Assembly: GCF_030345335.1 (NCBI RefSeq)
Contig: NZ_JAPVRC010000005.1
Coordinates: forward strand, 186,001-250,000
Direction: 5' to 3'
Source of the DNA: Halobacillus campisalis
GTDB lineage: Bacteria > Bacillota > Bacilli > Bacillales > Halobacillaceae
Length of the DNA stretch: 64,000 nucleotides
This document shows positions 43,345 through 52,359 of this stretch, piece by piece. The first letter of the stretch is position 1. Each line of letters begins with the position of its first letter. The notes beneath the pieces were generated by a model. The model saw only the letters and a list, made by a program, of their open reading frames with translations. It ran no database searches and was not told the DNA's origin. Position numbers and translations under genes: made by a program.

Positions 43345-43799
43345 CTTGACACACCTTCCTTTTCTTAACAACTACTCTTCACTATAGCATATTTATCCTT
43401 TCTTCATAAATCAAAAAGAGGGTTTCAAAGAGAATGCTATTTTCTCAGAGCTCGAGAAAGCAGCTTTCTGTTCTACTGAGTTGAAAGGAAAGCACAGACC
43501 ACCGCATTCGCACCACTCTGGTGTATAGGTTCCCCCAACCTACAGCACAGTTGACTGAAAAATGGAGACTATTAAGGCAAAAGGAACAGGGTAAGAATTG
43601 ATATATAGACTGTAAAAAATTTTAAAAACAAATTGGCAGGATAGTGGAAGACTTGATTTCAAGATAGCCGGGGGTCGTTGCCCAATTAAGAGTCAGTGGT
43701 GGTTGGGAAGCTACTCGCTTTCCTGTGGGGGAACTGGCGAGCTTCTTCGGGCTAAAGCCCTGTGGAATATCTGCTGTTCCGTCATCGTGATGAGTGGAA

Positions 43800-43921
43800 G
43801 GTGGTTTTAGGAATGGGCTCGCTTTCCGTGGGATTGCAGTGAGCTTCCTCAGGCTGTCGCCTTCCGGTATCTCACCAATCACTCTTTTCCCACAGGAGTC
43901 CCACCCATTCCTAAAACCACC
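43800..43921 (-). repeat. Hairpin repeat (A10)
   Basis: Arms GGTGGTTTTAGGAATGG and exact complement; core with two small changes (CTGTCGCC, GGTATC). Confidence 0.9.
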
Positions 43922-44204
43922 TAACTTATATTAAGAGACGGAACTAAGACATGAGAAGAAAAAACTCTCTTGTACCAACGTTCCCCAACCAACCTATTCA
44001 TTATGAAGTGACTGCCGCGATTTCAACTTACTTGCGTATTCAAGCTTGGACGCTTAGCGGTTAGCAGGACTTTCTTCATTTCTGTTCGATAAGTCAACAT
44101 CGCAAAGCCCATCACTCTTTGTGTTTCTTATGACTACTCAGGCAGCTAAGTCCAGTCCATACGCCACTGAACGAAGCACTTCGGCTATTACAAAAGGAGT
44201 CTTA

Positions 44205-44250
44205 TCGTCAGTGCTCGCCCCGGAAAGCGATCCGTTTCCCGGAGCCCCTA
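44205..44250 (+). repeat. Half hairpin repeat fragment
   Basis: GCCCCGGAAAGCGATCCGTT followed by TCCCGGAGCCCC is the right half of the hairpin repeat; the left half is gone, leaving no palindrome. Confidence 0.65.
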
Positions 44251-44325
44251 AATTCTCATTTTGTCTCGAAACTGAGTCTTCCACTAAAGGGAGCGTTAAT
44301 TGAAAAACTTAAATTAAGCATGTTA

Positions 44326-44356
44326 AAAGGCTCGGTCAAAAAACGACCGAGCCTTT
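44326..44356 (-). terminator. Terminator of the niaR gene
   Basis: Stem AAAGGCTCGGTC/GACCGAGCCTTT, minus-strand tail TTTTAAC. Confidence 0.85.
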
Positions 44357-44391
44357 AGGTATCCAAAACCTTCCACAAATTATGAAGTAAT

Positions 44392-44928
44392 TTATGATTC
44401 TAACAATATTCCTTTGGCGGCTAATTCATTCACAGCCCCTTGCAGCGATTCTTCTTCTCTTGCGGCAATCGTATGTGTATGGATGCCTGATGTCAAATCT
44501 GAGAGGAAAGTAGCACCGGTCGTTTCTATACGTTCCAGGAACCTCTCCACATCCTTACGTGTAGAGAGACCAAGGCTCGCAGTAATATCTCCATACACTG
44601 GATGTTCTACGATGACGTCCATTACATGCACTCCATGATCCACAAGAATATTCAACTCTTCTCTAACCTGGTCTTTGCCGTGTTGACATACAATCATTTT
44701 TTTGTAGGGTAATTGATCTTTAGAATCCGCCATGTAGACATAACCTTGACTCGTAGCGATAATTGGCTCTCCTGCTGCTTTTAACAATGAAATGTCGCCA
44801 ACAATTACTTGTCTCGTAACACTCATCTGTTCTGCCAGTGCACTTCCTTTTAAAGGGTGCACGGCTTGTCTTAATAGTGTAAGAATATGTTCTCTGCGTT
44901 CATTAGCTTTAATTTTTGACTCTCTCAT
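44392..44928 (-). CDS. niaR: Niacin-responsive transcription repressor NiaR (YrxA)
   Basis: A 178-residue repressor of NAD biosynthesis and niacin uptake genes. N-terminal HTH (RREHILTLLRQAVHPLKGSALAEQMSVTRQVI) and C-terminal 3H domain with its three histidines: EHPVYGDI and SGIHTHTI, a metal and nicotinate-binding site. The length matches B. subtilis NiaR. No nad or niacin-transport gene lies beside it, so its targets are elsewhere. Single gene with its own terminator. Confidence 0.92.
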   Translation of the reverse strand: MRESKIKANERREHILTLLRQAVHPLKGSALAEQMSVTRQVIVGDISLLKAAGEPIIATSQGYVYMADSKDQLPYKKMIVCQHGKDQVREELNILVDHGVHVMDVIVEHPVYGDITASLGLSTRKDVERFLERIETTGATFLSDLTSGIHTHTIAAREEESLQGAVNELAAKGILLES

Positions 44929-44994
44929 CTTTCTGCTCCTCTGTACGCTTTCGATATCCTTATAGTAACATATCGATTGTTTCCTTAATGAGTA

Positions 44995-46458
44995 TCACTC
45001 GTACACATATCCGCTTAACTTCCATTGCTCGATGGAAAAAGTCGTTTCTCCAAGAGAGGTGAATAAGATGTCTTCATCTTCAGGCTGTGGAAACATCCGG
45101 CTTGTAAATACTTCCTTACCTCCATTCACAAAAATTTCTATAGAAGAAGTATCGATTAAAATATGCAGCTTTTTCAGTTCCTCTTTTAACACCGTCCGTC
45201 GAAACTCTGTTTGACTTTTGTCCTCGAGGTGCGGTCTCGATAAAGTAAGGGTTCCGTCCCTTTTTGTATAACTGAACGAGATATAATGGAAGAGCTCAAT
45301 CGCAAACTGGTCATCAAGCTGTTCAAAATCTATCTGTAGTTCAATCGGTCTTCCTTCAATGCCTCTTATGGCCTTTTGGTCATTTTCGATCGTAATCTCA
45401 GAATGTAAGAGGACGGCCTCTCTCATCTCCTCTAATTCCGGAACGGGGTACTGGATAATTTGCTCTCCATTCCATTCTAATACACGCGGTACAGTGAGAC
45501 AGTGGATCCATTTGCTGTTGACAGTCGGATGGGACTGTTCCATTTGTTCTGGGACGCCCATCCAGCCAAACATGATTCTTCTCCCTTTATCATCTATGAA
45601 AGTCTGAGGAGCATAGAATTCAAAACCACGGTCCAATTCGACAAATGCCCCATGTTCAAGACTGGGTTCAGTAAAAGACAGCTCTCCCGCAAAATAGCCC
45701 GTTTGGTAGGTGTTGTTGTATTTCATTCCATCTGGCTGAAGGCCTTGTGGTGAAACTAGCAGGATATCGGTGCCGTCCAGTTCAAACATGTCTGGACATT
45801 CCCACATATAGCCGAAATCGCCGAGACGATTTTCATTGGACCCGGCAATCGGTCCGAGGAACTCCCACTGAAGTAAATCATCTGATTCATACATGAGGAC
45901 TTTCCCTTGTGCCTTTTGATTTTTCGCCCCTACGACCATATACCACTTGTGCTCTTTTTTCCATACTTTAGGATCCCTGAAGTCGCCCGTATACCCATTA
46001 GGCACGTGAATGACAGGCCCTTTCTTCTCAAAATGGACGCCGTCTGTAGAGATGGCTACACATTGATACTCCTCCTGATCGCCCTTATCATTAAACACGT
46101 TACCTGTATAAAAAAGGTATAAGGTATCTTCATGAGAAACAGCGCTTCCCGAGTAACAGCCGTCTTTGTCGTACCATTCAGAAGGAGCAAGCGCGATTCC
46201 TTCATGCTTCCAGTGAACTAAATCCTTTGATATGTAATGACCCCAAAATTTTTCTCCATGATCCGGTTTAAAAGGCATCCATTGATAAAAAAGATGATAC
46301 TCCCCTTTCCACTGAATCAGGCCGTTCGGATCGTTCATCAACCCTACAGGCGGCATATGGTGGAAAGTAAGCCGGTAAGGATCTCCACTTACTGTAGTTT
46401 CGTGTGTAAAGATTTCACTCATTGCTTGCTGACGAAGTGCTGTATCTTTATCAGACAT
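44995..46458 (-). CDS. Sucrose-6-phosphate hydrolase (GH32 beta-fructosidase)
   Basis: A 487-residue cytoplasmic GH32 enzyme cleaving sucrose-6-phosphate (or sucrose) to glucose(-6-P) and fructose. The nucleophile is in LMNDPNGLI, the stabiliser in DFRDPKVW and the acid/base in WECPDMF; a C-terminal beta-sandwich ends with IEIFVNGGKEVFTSRMFP. ATG 46458 sits 5 nt after GGAGAGG; the upstream frame to 46488 contains that site. No sucrose-specific PTS permease is adjacent; the upstream gene is a glucose-type IIA protein. SacA or ScrB would be suitable names. Confidence 0.92.
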   Translation of the reverse strand: MSDKDTALRQQAMSEIFTHETTVSGDPYRLTFHHMPPVGLMNDPNGLIQWKGEYHLFYQWMPFKPDHGEKFWGHYISKDLVHWKHEGIALAPSEWYDKDGCYSGSAVSHEDTLYLFYTGNVFNDKGDQEEYQCVAISTDGVHFEKKGPVIHVPNGYTGDFRDPKVWKKEHKWYMVVGAKNQKAQGKVLMYESDDLLQWEFLGPIAGSNENRLGDFGYMWECPDMFELDGTDILLVSPQGLQPDGMKYNNTYQTGYFAGELSFTEPSLEHGAFVELDRGFEFYAPQTFIDDKGRRIMFGWMGVPEQMEQSHPTVNSKWIHCLTVPRVLEWNGEQIIQYPVPELEEMREAVLLHSEITIENDQKAIRGIEGRPIELQIDFEQLDDQFAIELFHYISFSYTKRDGTLTLSRPHLEDKSQTEFRRTVLKEELKKLHILIDTSSIEIFVNGGKEVFTSRMFPQPEDEDILFTSLGETTFSIEQWKLSGYVYE

Positions 46459-46493
46459 GTTGACCTCTCCTTCATTCAAGTCTTCCATATGGT

Positions 46494-46530
46494 AAAAGAA
46501 CCCAACGTCACGTAACGTCAGGTTCTTTTA
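46494..46530 (-). terminator. Terminator between the PTS IIA and sucrose hydrolase genes
   Basis: Minus-strand stem AAAGAACC..GACGT/ACGT..GGTTCTTT followed by TTTTACC. Only 36 bp separate it from the hydrolase start codon. Confidence 0.7.
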
Positions 46531-46538
46531 TGGTGCAA

Positions 46539-47033
46539 TTATTTAGTCTGTAGTTTGATGATATGAGTCTCTCCAGCATTGGCCGTTTCGCTGTAAGTAG
46601 GTTCAAAGCTTTCTACAATATCATCATAGTTCGTGATGACAATCGGAGTAATAGTGCTTTTAGCTTTTTCTTCTACAAGAGCTGTATCAAAAGTGACAAG
46701 TTTATCGCCCGCTTTGACTTGATCTCCTGTAGTGATGTGCCCTTCAAAGCCTTCCCCTTCCATAGCTACGGTCTCAAGACCGATATGGACAAGTACTTCA
46801 ACACCAGATTTCGTTTTAATACCTACCGCGTGATTGGTAGGGAATAATTGTACGATTTCTCCATCTACCGGGCTGACAACTTCTCCGTTCGTAGGCTCAA
46901 TAGCTACACCGTCGCCCATCATACGTTGACTGAAGACCGGGTCTGGAACTTCATCAAGGGAGACTACTTTGCCGCTGATAGGGGCAACGATTTGTTCCTC
47001 TACACTTTTTTTACCGAATAGCTTTTTTAACAT
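46539..47033 (-). CDS. PTS glucose-type IIA protein (YpqE-like)
   Basis: Soluble 164-residue EIIA of the glucose family, which takes phosphate from HPr and passes it to an EIIB. The phospho-His is in VEVLVHIGLETVAM and the second active-site His in LFPTNHAVGIKT. The upstream extension to 47099 contains the AAAGGAAG site; ATG 47033 (MLKKLFGKK), 9 nt downstream, matches the YpqE N-terminus. No EIIBC partner lies in the window, so it probably serves a permease encoded elsewhere, possibly for sucrose given the next gene. Confidence 0.92.
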   Translation of the reverse strand: MLKKLFGKKSVEEQIVAPISGKVVSLDEVPDPVFSQRMMGDGVAIEPTNGEVVSPVDGEIVQLFPTNHAVGIKTKSGVEVLVHIGLETVAMEGEGFEGHITTGDQVKAGDKLVTFDTALVEEKAKSTITPIVITNYDDIVESFEPTYSETANAGETHIIKLQTK

Positions 47034-47170
47034 GATCATCATCTTCCTTTCGTTGTTATAATCTTGGGTTCTTTTTGGTATAAACTGAATACTCTTCACT
47101 TTCCCTTAAAATATAACAGTAAACCTTATCATATGTAGGGCCGGCCATCTCATCCAGCCCGAGGCAGTCA

Positions 47171-48358
47171 TCATCGTTTATGCGCACACCCTTCTAGTGC
47201 CTGCAGAAGGTCGAACCAAATATCCTGCCAAGCTTCCAAACCGACGGAAAGCCTTAAAAGTGAATCATTGATACCCATAGCTTCGCGATCTTTTGCAGGA
47301 ATAAGAGAATGAGTCATTGTGGCTGGATGTTGAATAAGTGTTTCAGCATCTCCTAGGCTAACAGCAATCCTGACCAATTTCAATTGATTCATCAGCTGCT
47401 GCGCATCGCCTTTATCCCCCTTCAATTGAAAAGATAATACGCCTCCCCCCTGCGACATTTGCTTATGGGCGAATGATGAATCTGGATGATCTTTATCGGT
47501 TGGGTAGTTTACCTTCTCAACACGTGGATGCTGCTTCAGTTTTTCAACAATATTCACTGCATTACTGCTATGCCGGTCCATCCGGATAGGCAAAGTTTTC
47601 ATGCCCCTGATCAACAGCCATGCATCCATAGGAGCCATAATTCCACCGTAGTCTTTTTGTGCGGTTTGAGCCAGTTCCTGAATATATGAACGTGATCCGG
47701 CGACGACCCCGCCAATCACATCTCCGTGTCCGCTTAAATACTTTGTGGCACTATGAACGACTATATCGCACCCCAGCCTAAGCGGCTGCTGCAGGTAAGG
47801 GGAAGAAAATGTATTATCCACCACTACCTTGATCCCACACTCATGAGCGATATCGGCAGTCCACGCCAGGTCTATCAGCTTCATCGTAGGATTCGCAGGT
47901 GATTCAATGAATAAACATTTAGTATTCGGCTGAATCATGGAACGCAGCTGCTGTTCATTCCTCATGTCACAAAAATCGTGGGAGATTTGATATTTTTCTT
48001 TTAATAATTTGAGTAATCCAAAGGTGCAGCCATAGATTCCGTTCGAGCAGATAATATGGTCACCGGCACTCGTAAGAGATGTGAATACAGCTGAAATGGC
48101 AGCCATACCCGATGCAAAAGCAAGTCCCATGTCTGCTCCCTCGGCGACGGCGACTTTTTCCTCAAAGACTTTGACCGTCGGATTACTAAGACGAGAGTAG
48201 ATATATCCATCTTTTTCACCGGAAAACCTCAACGCTCCTTCTTCAGCATCTGGGAATGTAAAGGTCGAGGTTTGAAAAATAGGTGTCGATAAGCTTCCGT
48301 GATAGGGCTCTTCCCGAGTCCCTCCATGAATGAATTTAGTATCTGGTCGATAATTCAT
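47171..48358 (-). CDS. Methionine gamma-lyase / cystathionine gamma-lyase family PLP enzyme
   Basis: A 395-residue PLP enzyme of the Cys/Met metabolism family. The cofactor Lys is in VHSATKYLSGHGDVIGG; VVDNTFSSPYLQQP binds PLP; DGYIYSRLSNPTV is the subunit-contact motif. The segment GIYGCTFGLLK has Cys at the position characteristic of methionine gamma-lyase, so release of methanethiol from methionine is favoured over cystathionine cleavage. The upstream frame to 48415 contains AAGGAGG; ATG 48358 (MNYRPDTKFIHGG) follows by 8 nt. Monocistronic. Confidence 0.88.
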   Translation of the reverse strand: MNYRPDTKFIHGGTREEPYHGSLSTPIFQTSTFTFPDAEEGALRFSGEKDGYIYSRLSNPTVKVFEEKVAVAEGADMGLAFASGMAAISAVFTSLTSAGDHIICSNGIYGCTFGLLKLLKEKYQISHDFCDMRNEQQLRSMIQPNTKCLFIESPANPTMKLIDLAWTADIAHECGIKVVVDNTFSSPYLQQPLRLGCDIVVHSATKYLSGHGDVIGGVVAGSRSYIQELAQTAQKDYGGIMAPMDAWLLIRGMKTLPIRMDRHSSNAVNIVEKLKQHPRVEKVNYPTDKDHPDSSFAHKQMSQGGGVLSFQLKGDKGDAQQLMNQLKLVRIAVSLGDAETLIQHPATMTHSLIPAKDREAMGINDSLLRLSVGLEAWQDIWFDLLQALEGCAHKR

Positions 48359-48515
48359 CAAAGATTCCTCCTTCCCTATCATCCTATGCAGTAGAATTAC
48401 ATTCTTTCTTAGCACACTAAAATAGAAGAAAGATTCTCTATTAAAGAAAGAGGAAAAGAGGTAAGATCATCTACCTATCTGGAAAAGACGCACGACCCAG
48501 TAAGCCGCAACTCAT

Positions 48516-49766
48516 CTAGGAACTTAGCTCTTCTAACGTCAAATGATTATTATACAATTGTTCTGTCCAGGCAATGGCTTGACCAAAAATTTCAAGCAGT
48601 TCACTCAGCGTAAGCTCTATTCCTTGCAGTTTATGTTCTAAGTCATCAAATTCAGCTTTCTCTATTGCAATGACAAGATCAAGAATAAAACGATGGCTGT
48701 TTTCCTCTCCGCTCAGTGCTTGTTTAATGTTTGAATCCAGCGGCAAATTGGAGATGACTTCTTCAGTCGGTCGTTTCACCATAGCATCTACGGCGGACAT
48801 TAATCCTGTCAGGAAATATTCTTCTGTAAGATGACTCTTTCCGATACTGACTCCGATTTGTTCACACATTTTAGCGCGCTGCAGGCTTGACTTCATCATT
48901 TCCTTTGATGCAGGAGCTGGTCCGCCCTCTTCGACAGTAAAAACGTACAGCCATTTTTTTAACGGGTCCACACCTAAAATAGTGACCGCTTGCCTTATGG
49001 ACTGAATAGGCTCTGATAATTCTGCTGAAAAATTAATGATCCTTAGCAGTTTATATGTAAGTGTAAGATCTCCTTCAAATATTTCAATTACTTTTTCTAA
49101 ATCAATCTTATCTTTATCTGTCGACAGCTCTTTCAAAACTTGAAAGTAGGACGATCCATATAAAGGGATGTCCTCAGCAGATAAAACAACCGGCTTGCTG
49201 TAATAATAGCCCTGAAACAGTTGAAAACCTTCCTTCACACATTGAAGATGCTCTTCCTTTGTTTCAACTTTCTCTGCTAACAAAGTGATTTTTGCTGCTT
49301 TTGCTGCCTGAACAAGCTTCACTCGCATCTCCGGGCACGTCTGTCTTATATCAACCTTAATAATATTTACATAAGAAAGAAGCCCTTCGATATCTGTTTG
49401 AGAGATACTCATCACATCATCAAGCGCAATAGAAAAACCTTTTCTCTTCAACTCCCGGCATACTTTAAGTAAATCGCCTGTCCATGAAACATCCTCGAGG
49501 ATTTCTACAACTAACGTACGGGGATCGAAATATTCGGGGATTTTTTTCATTAAAAGATCCTCCGTAAAGTTGATAAAACAAGGGCGATTATGAGACAGCC
49601 TTTCGAGGCCGATCGTAACGAAACTGTTGATCAATACTTCTTTCGTTGCCTTATTTCCATCTGTGGGAGGGAAGTTATTTTCTTTACTGTTACGATAAAG
49701 TAGTTCAAAACCGTAGATTTGATCGTCTACATCCAAAATCGGCTGCCTTGCTACGAACACTTCCAC
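48516..49766 (-). CDS. EAL-HDOD domain signalling protein (YuxH-like)
   Basis: A 416-residue cytoplasmic protein with an N-terminal EAL domain (about 1-200) and a C-terminal HDOD domain (about 205-400), the YuxH layout. EAL residues: YGFELLYRN (ELL in place of EAL), NFTEDLL, VEILED, ALDDVMS (DDFG degraded to DDVM), KVDI, AEKVETKEE. Several c-di-GMP phosphodiesterase residues persist but the loop-6 region is altered, so activity is doubtful. HDOD domains are signalling scaffolds lacking HD catalysis. Confidence 0.9.
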   Translation of the reverse strand: MEVFVARQPILDVDDQIYGFELLYRNSKENNFPPTDGNKATKEVLINSFVTIGLERLSHNRPCFINFTEDLLMKKIPEYFDPRTLVVEILEDVSWTGDLLKVCRELKRKGFSIALDDVMSISQTDIEGLLSYVNIIKVDIRQTCPEMRVKLVQAAKAAKITLLAEKVETKEEHLQCVKEGFQLFQGYYYSKPVVLSAEDIPLYGSSYFQVLKELSTDKDKIDLEKVIEIFEGDLTLTYKLLRIINFSAELSEPIQSIRQAVTILGVDPLKKWLYVFTVEEGGPAPASKEMMKSSLQRAKMCEQIGVSIGKSHLTEEYFLTGLMSAVDAMVKRPTEEVISNLPLDSNIKQALSGEENSHRFILDLVIAIEKAEFDDLEHKLQGIELTLSELLEIFGQAIAWTEQLYNNHLTLEELSS

Positions 49767-49900
49767 TATCCTTTTCCCCTCCTCTTGTACTCTTTATTTA
49801 AGGCTTTATTAAAGTTCCATGTTGATATTCATATATGCTCCCTTAAGTGTAGGATTCAGTTTTGAGACATTCTGGCCGTTTCCGTCCCAAAATAGTGATT

Positions 49901-50020
49901 GAAGGGCCGGGAAATCACTCGCTTTCCATGGGCGTACGGTGAGCTTCCTCGGGCTAGCGCCCTCCGGGATCTCACCATGTACTGTCATCCCATAGGAGTC
50001 TCGCAATTTCCCGGCCCTTC
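49901..50020 (-). repeat. Hairpin repeat (A12)
   Basis: Arms GAAGGGCCGGGAAAT and exact complement, unlike other copies; core CTCGGGCTAGCGCCCTCCGG has a complementary central change relative to CTCAGGCTTCGCCTTCCGG. Confidence 0.88.
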
Positions 50021-50330
50021 TTGCTTTTGTGAGGATAACGGAAACATCATATGCGCTGCTGCACATATAAGTAACTGCTTTTAAGTGATAACCAGCTAAA
50101 CTTCTGTATGCAAGAAAACGGTTGAAATTACCTCAAAGTACAGGAAGTTTTAAAACTAAAATGCTATAACCAGAGCACTGGAGTTTAATGCTCCCACTAT
50201 AAGTAAGATAGTTCTTATTCAGATTATCCAGGCGATTTCGAGAAGCACATCAATAGTGAGAGGCGGCGGAAAAGTTGGTACAAGAGAGTTTTTGCTTCTC
50301 ATGTCTTAGTTCCGTCTCTTACTATAAGAT

Positions 50331-50437
50331 AGGTGGTTTTAGGAATGGGCGAGACTCCTGTGGGATAAGAGTGATTGGTGAGATCCCGGAAGGCGAAGCC
50401 TGAGGAAGCTCACTGCACTCCCACGGAAAGCGAGTAG
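50331..50437 (+). repeat. Hairpin repeat, chimeric (A13)
   Basis: Left arm AGGTGGTTTTAGGAATGG and core are standard, but the right arm is replaced by GTAGCTCCCCAACAACCCCT from the second subtype, so outer pairing is lost. Confidence 0.8.
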
Positions 50438-50659
50438 CTCCCCAACAACCCCTGACTCTCAATACGGCAACGAACCCAGCTTACCTCAAAATCAAGTCTT
50501 CCACAATCTTGCCATATTGTTGAATAACTCACTATCAACAAACACCTTTAACATCGCTTTATGTAAAAGTATACTCCATAAAATGCCATCAACATATCCC
50601 TTACATGAATTTCCTTCTATTGGACAAACTGAAAAAAAGTGACCATTAGGAGGTTATTT

Positions 50660-52252
50660 ATGGATAACAAATTAGATTGGACACACCCCGAACCACTCTG
50701 GAACAAAAATAGCAAACTTCCTTCCTTTGAGCCCTTAAGCCAATCCATCCGAACAGATGTCGTCGTTGTAGGAGCCGGGATTACAGGGATCACAACTGCC
50801 TATTTACTTGCAAAAGAAGGAAAGAACGTCACTTTAATTGAATCAAGCTCTATCCTTAACGGAACGACCGGGCATACAACAGCTAAAGTAACAGCCCAGC
50901 ACGGACTGATTTACAACGAGCTCATCAACCACTTCGGAGAAGAACATGCCGCGCTGTACCTTCAGGCGCAAAATGATGCAATCTCTTCTATGGAAAAAGA
51001 TATTCAGGAGCTTAATATTTCCTGCCAATGGGAAAGACAGCCTGCAATATTGTATGCAACGACTGCAGAAGGAGCCCAGAAGCTAGAAAAAGAACGGGAA
51101 GCTTATAGAAGACTAGGAGTCGCAGAAGAATCTCTTACTGGCCTCTCATTTTCAGTTGATGAGACTGGTGTACTGCTGATGGGCAATCAGGCACAATTTC
51201 ACCCTCTTCTCTATTTATCGTCTATTCTCGAAGAGTTTTTAAATTTGGGTGGCCAGGTGTATGAACAGACTACAGCTGTGAAAGTTATTGAAGGCGAGAA
51301 CGTCCTTGTAAAAACCGATCAAGAAGCAGACGTAACGTGTGACCAACTAGTTATTTGTACGCACTTCCCTTTTCATGATGGTAAAGGATTCTACTTCAGC
51401 CGCATGCATGCTGACCGCTCCTATGTGATTGCTATTGAGCCTGAGAATGAGTGGAAAGGCGGCATGTACTTATCCGTTGATGAACCTAAGCGATCCATCC
51501 GCTCCATCGAATTTGAAGGGAAGACCGTTTTATTGATCGGCGGAGAAAGCCATCGGACGGGAGAGGGTGGAGACAACTCCTTCCACTACCGGGCACTGGA
51601 AGAATTCGCGAATCGTACTTTTGGTATTAAAACCAAACTTTTTCAATGGTCTGCGCAAGACTTGACGACATTGGACAAGATTCCATACGTTGGGCCTATA
51701 CGTAAAAACAACAAACAAGTGTATCTGGCAACCGGCTTCAGAAAATGGGGGATGACGAACAGCCGGGTCGCTGGTGAATTGCTCACTGACTATATTATGG
51801 GCAGGGAATCTCTCTATCACGGAGTATTTGCGCCGTCCAGATTCAAAGCAGATCCGAGCATTAAAGAGTTCATGAAAAGCAATATAGATGTCGCTTCTCA
51901 TCTAGTCGAAGGGAAGTTAGAGCTCGTCGGAACTAGACCCGAAGCTCTGCTTAAAGGTGAAGGAGCCGTTATTCAGTGGAAAGGCGAACGAGCAGGTGCC
52001 TATAAAGATGAGAATGGAGAACTTTATGTGCTGGACACTACGTGTACGCACATGGGTTGTGAAGTTGAGTGGAACAGTGCAGAACACAGCTGGGACTGCC
52101 CATGCCACGGCTCACGCTTTTCCTATGACGGTCATGTTATGGAAGGGCCTGCTAAAAAGCCATTGAAGAAGATTGCTTACAGCGATACCGATGAAGTTCG
52201 GCATATTCCTGAGTCAGATGAAGTAAATGAAGAACAAACCGATCAACAGTAA
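50660..52252 (+). CDS. FAD-dependent oxidoreductase with C-terminal Rieske domain (YhfW-like)
   Basis: A 530-residue flavoprotein with a DAO-type FAD domain (VVVGAGITGITTAYLLAKEGK near residue 35) and a C-terminal Rieske [2Fe-2S] domain. The cluster ligands are visible: Cys and His in CTHMGCEVEW and Cys and His in WDCPCHGSRF. B. subtilis YhfW has this fusion; its substrate is unknown. The frame runs up to GTG 50639, but AGGAGG (50648-50653) lies inside, and ATG 50660 follows by 6 nt. Monocistronic, with a terminator at the stop. Confidence 0.92.
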   Translation: MDNKLDWTHPEPLWNKNSKLPSFEPLSQSIRTDVVVVGAGITGITTAYLLAKEGKNVTLIESSSILNGTTGHTTAKVTAQHGLIYNELINHFGEEHAALYLQAQNDAISSMEKDIQELNISCQWERQPAILYATTAEGAQKLEKEREAYRRLGVAEESLTGLSFSVDETGVLLMGNQAQFHPLLYLSSILEEFLNLGGQVYEQTTAVKVIEGENVLVKTDQEADVTCDQLVICTHFPFHDGKGFYFSRMHADRSYVIAIEPENEWKGGMYLSVDEPKRSIRSIEFEGKTVLLIGGESHRTGEGGDNSFHYRALEEFANRTFGIKTKLFQWSAQDLTTLDKIPYVGPIRKNNKQVYLATGFRKWGMTNSRVAGELLTDYIMGRESLYHGVFAPSRFKADPSIKEFMKSNIDVASHLVEGKLELVGTRPEALLKGEGAVIQWKGERAGAYKDENGELYVLDTTCTHMGCEVEWNSAEHSWDCPCHGSRFSYDGHVMEGPAKKPLKKIAYSDTDEVRHIPESDEVNEEQTDQQ

Positions 52253-52279
52253 AGACGCTGACTCCAGCGTCTTTTTTTT
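52252..52279 (+). terminator. Terminator of the Rieske oxidoreductase gene
   Basis: Stem AAGACGCTG/CAGCGTCTT followed by a T run. Confidence 0.95.
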
Positions 52280-52359
52280 CCATTCTAATACATATTCCTT
52301 TCCATCACTTCTTTAGATGGCTAAACTAACATTAGGAAGTGAAGAAAGGATTTTGACTT

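Larger units (their letters stand above)
43620..44315 (+). mobile_element. Composite intergenic repeat, copy IV
   Basis: Left end GGCAGGATAGTGGAAGACTT (43636-43655); right end CTCGAAACTGAGTCTTCCAC (44264-44283). Inside: second-subtype hairpin half (about 43700-43775), hairpin A10 (43800-43921, minus), GACGGAACTAAG block (43937-43948), about 210 bp of apparently unrelated sequence (44000-44200), and the right half of a plus-oriented hairpin (44205-44250). The segment 43345-43620 before it holds nothing recognised. Confidence 0.72.
49803..50545 (-). mobile_element. Composite intergenic repeat, copy V
   Basis: Reverse-oriented copy filling the gap before the Rieske oxidoreductase gene. Left part on the plus strand carries the right-end block (AGCATATATGAATATC on the minus strand, 49820-49842). 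It is followed by hairpin A12 (49901-50020), about 280 bp similar to copy VI (for example GAGGATAACGGAAACATCAT, 50030-50049), hairpin A13 (50331-50437) and the left-end block TCAAGTCTTCCACAATCTTG (50490-50509). Confidence 0.72.

Noticed and set aside
51530-51901. 123-residue minus-strand frame
   Set aside because: Shadow of the Rieske oxidoreductase gene; no expression signals.
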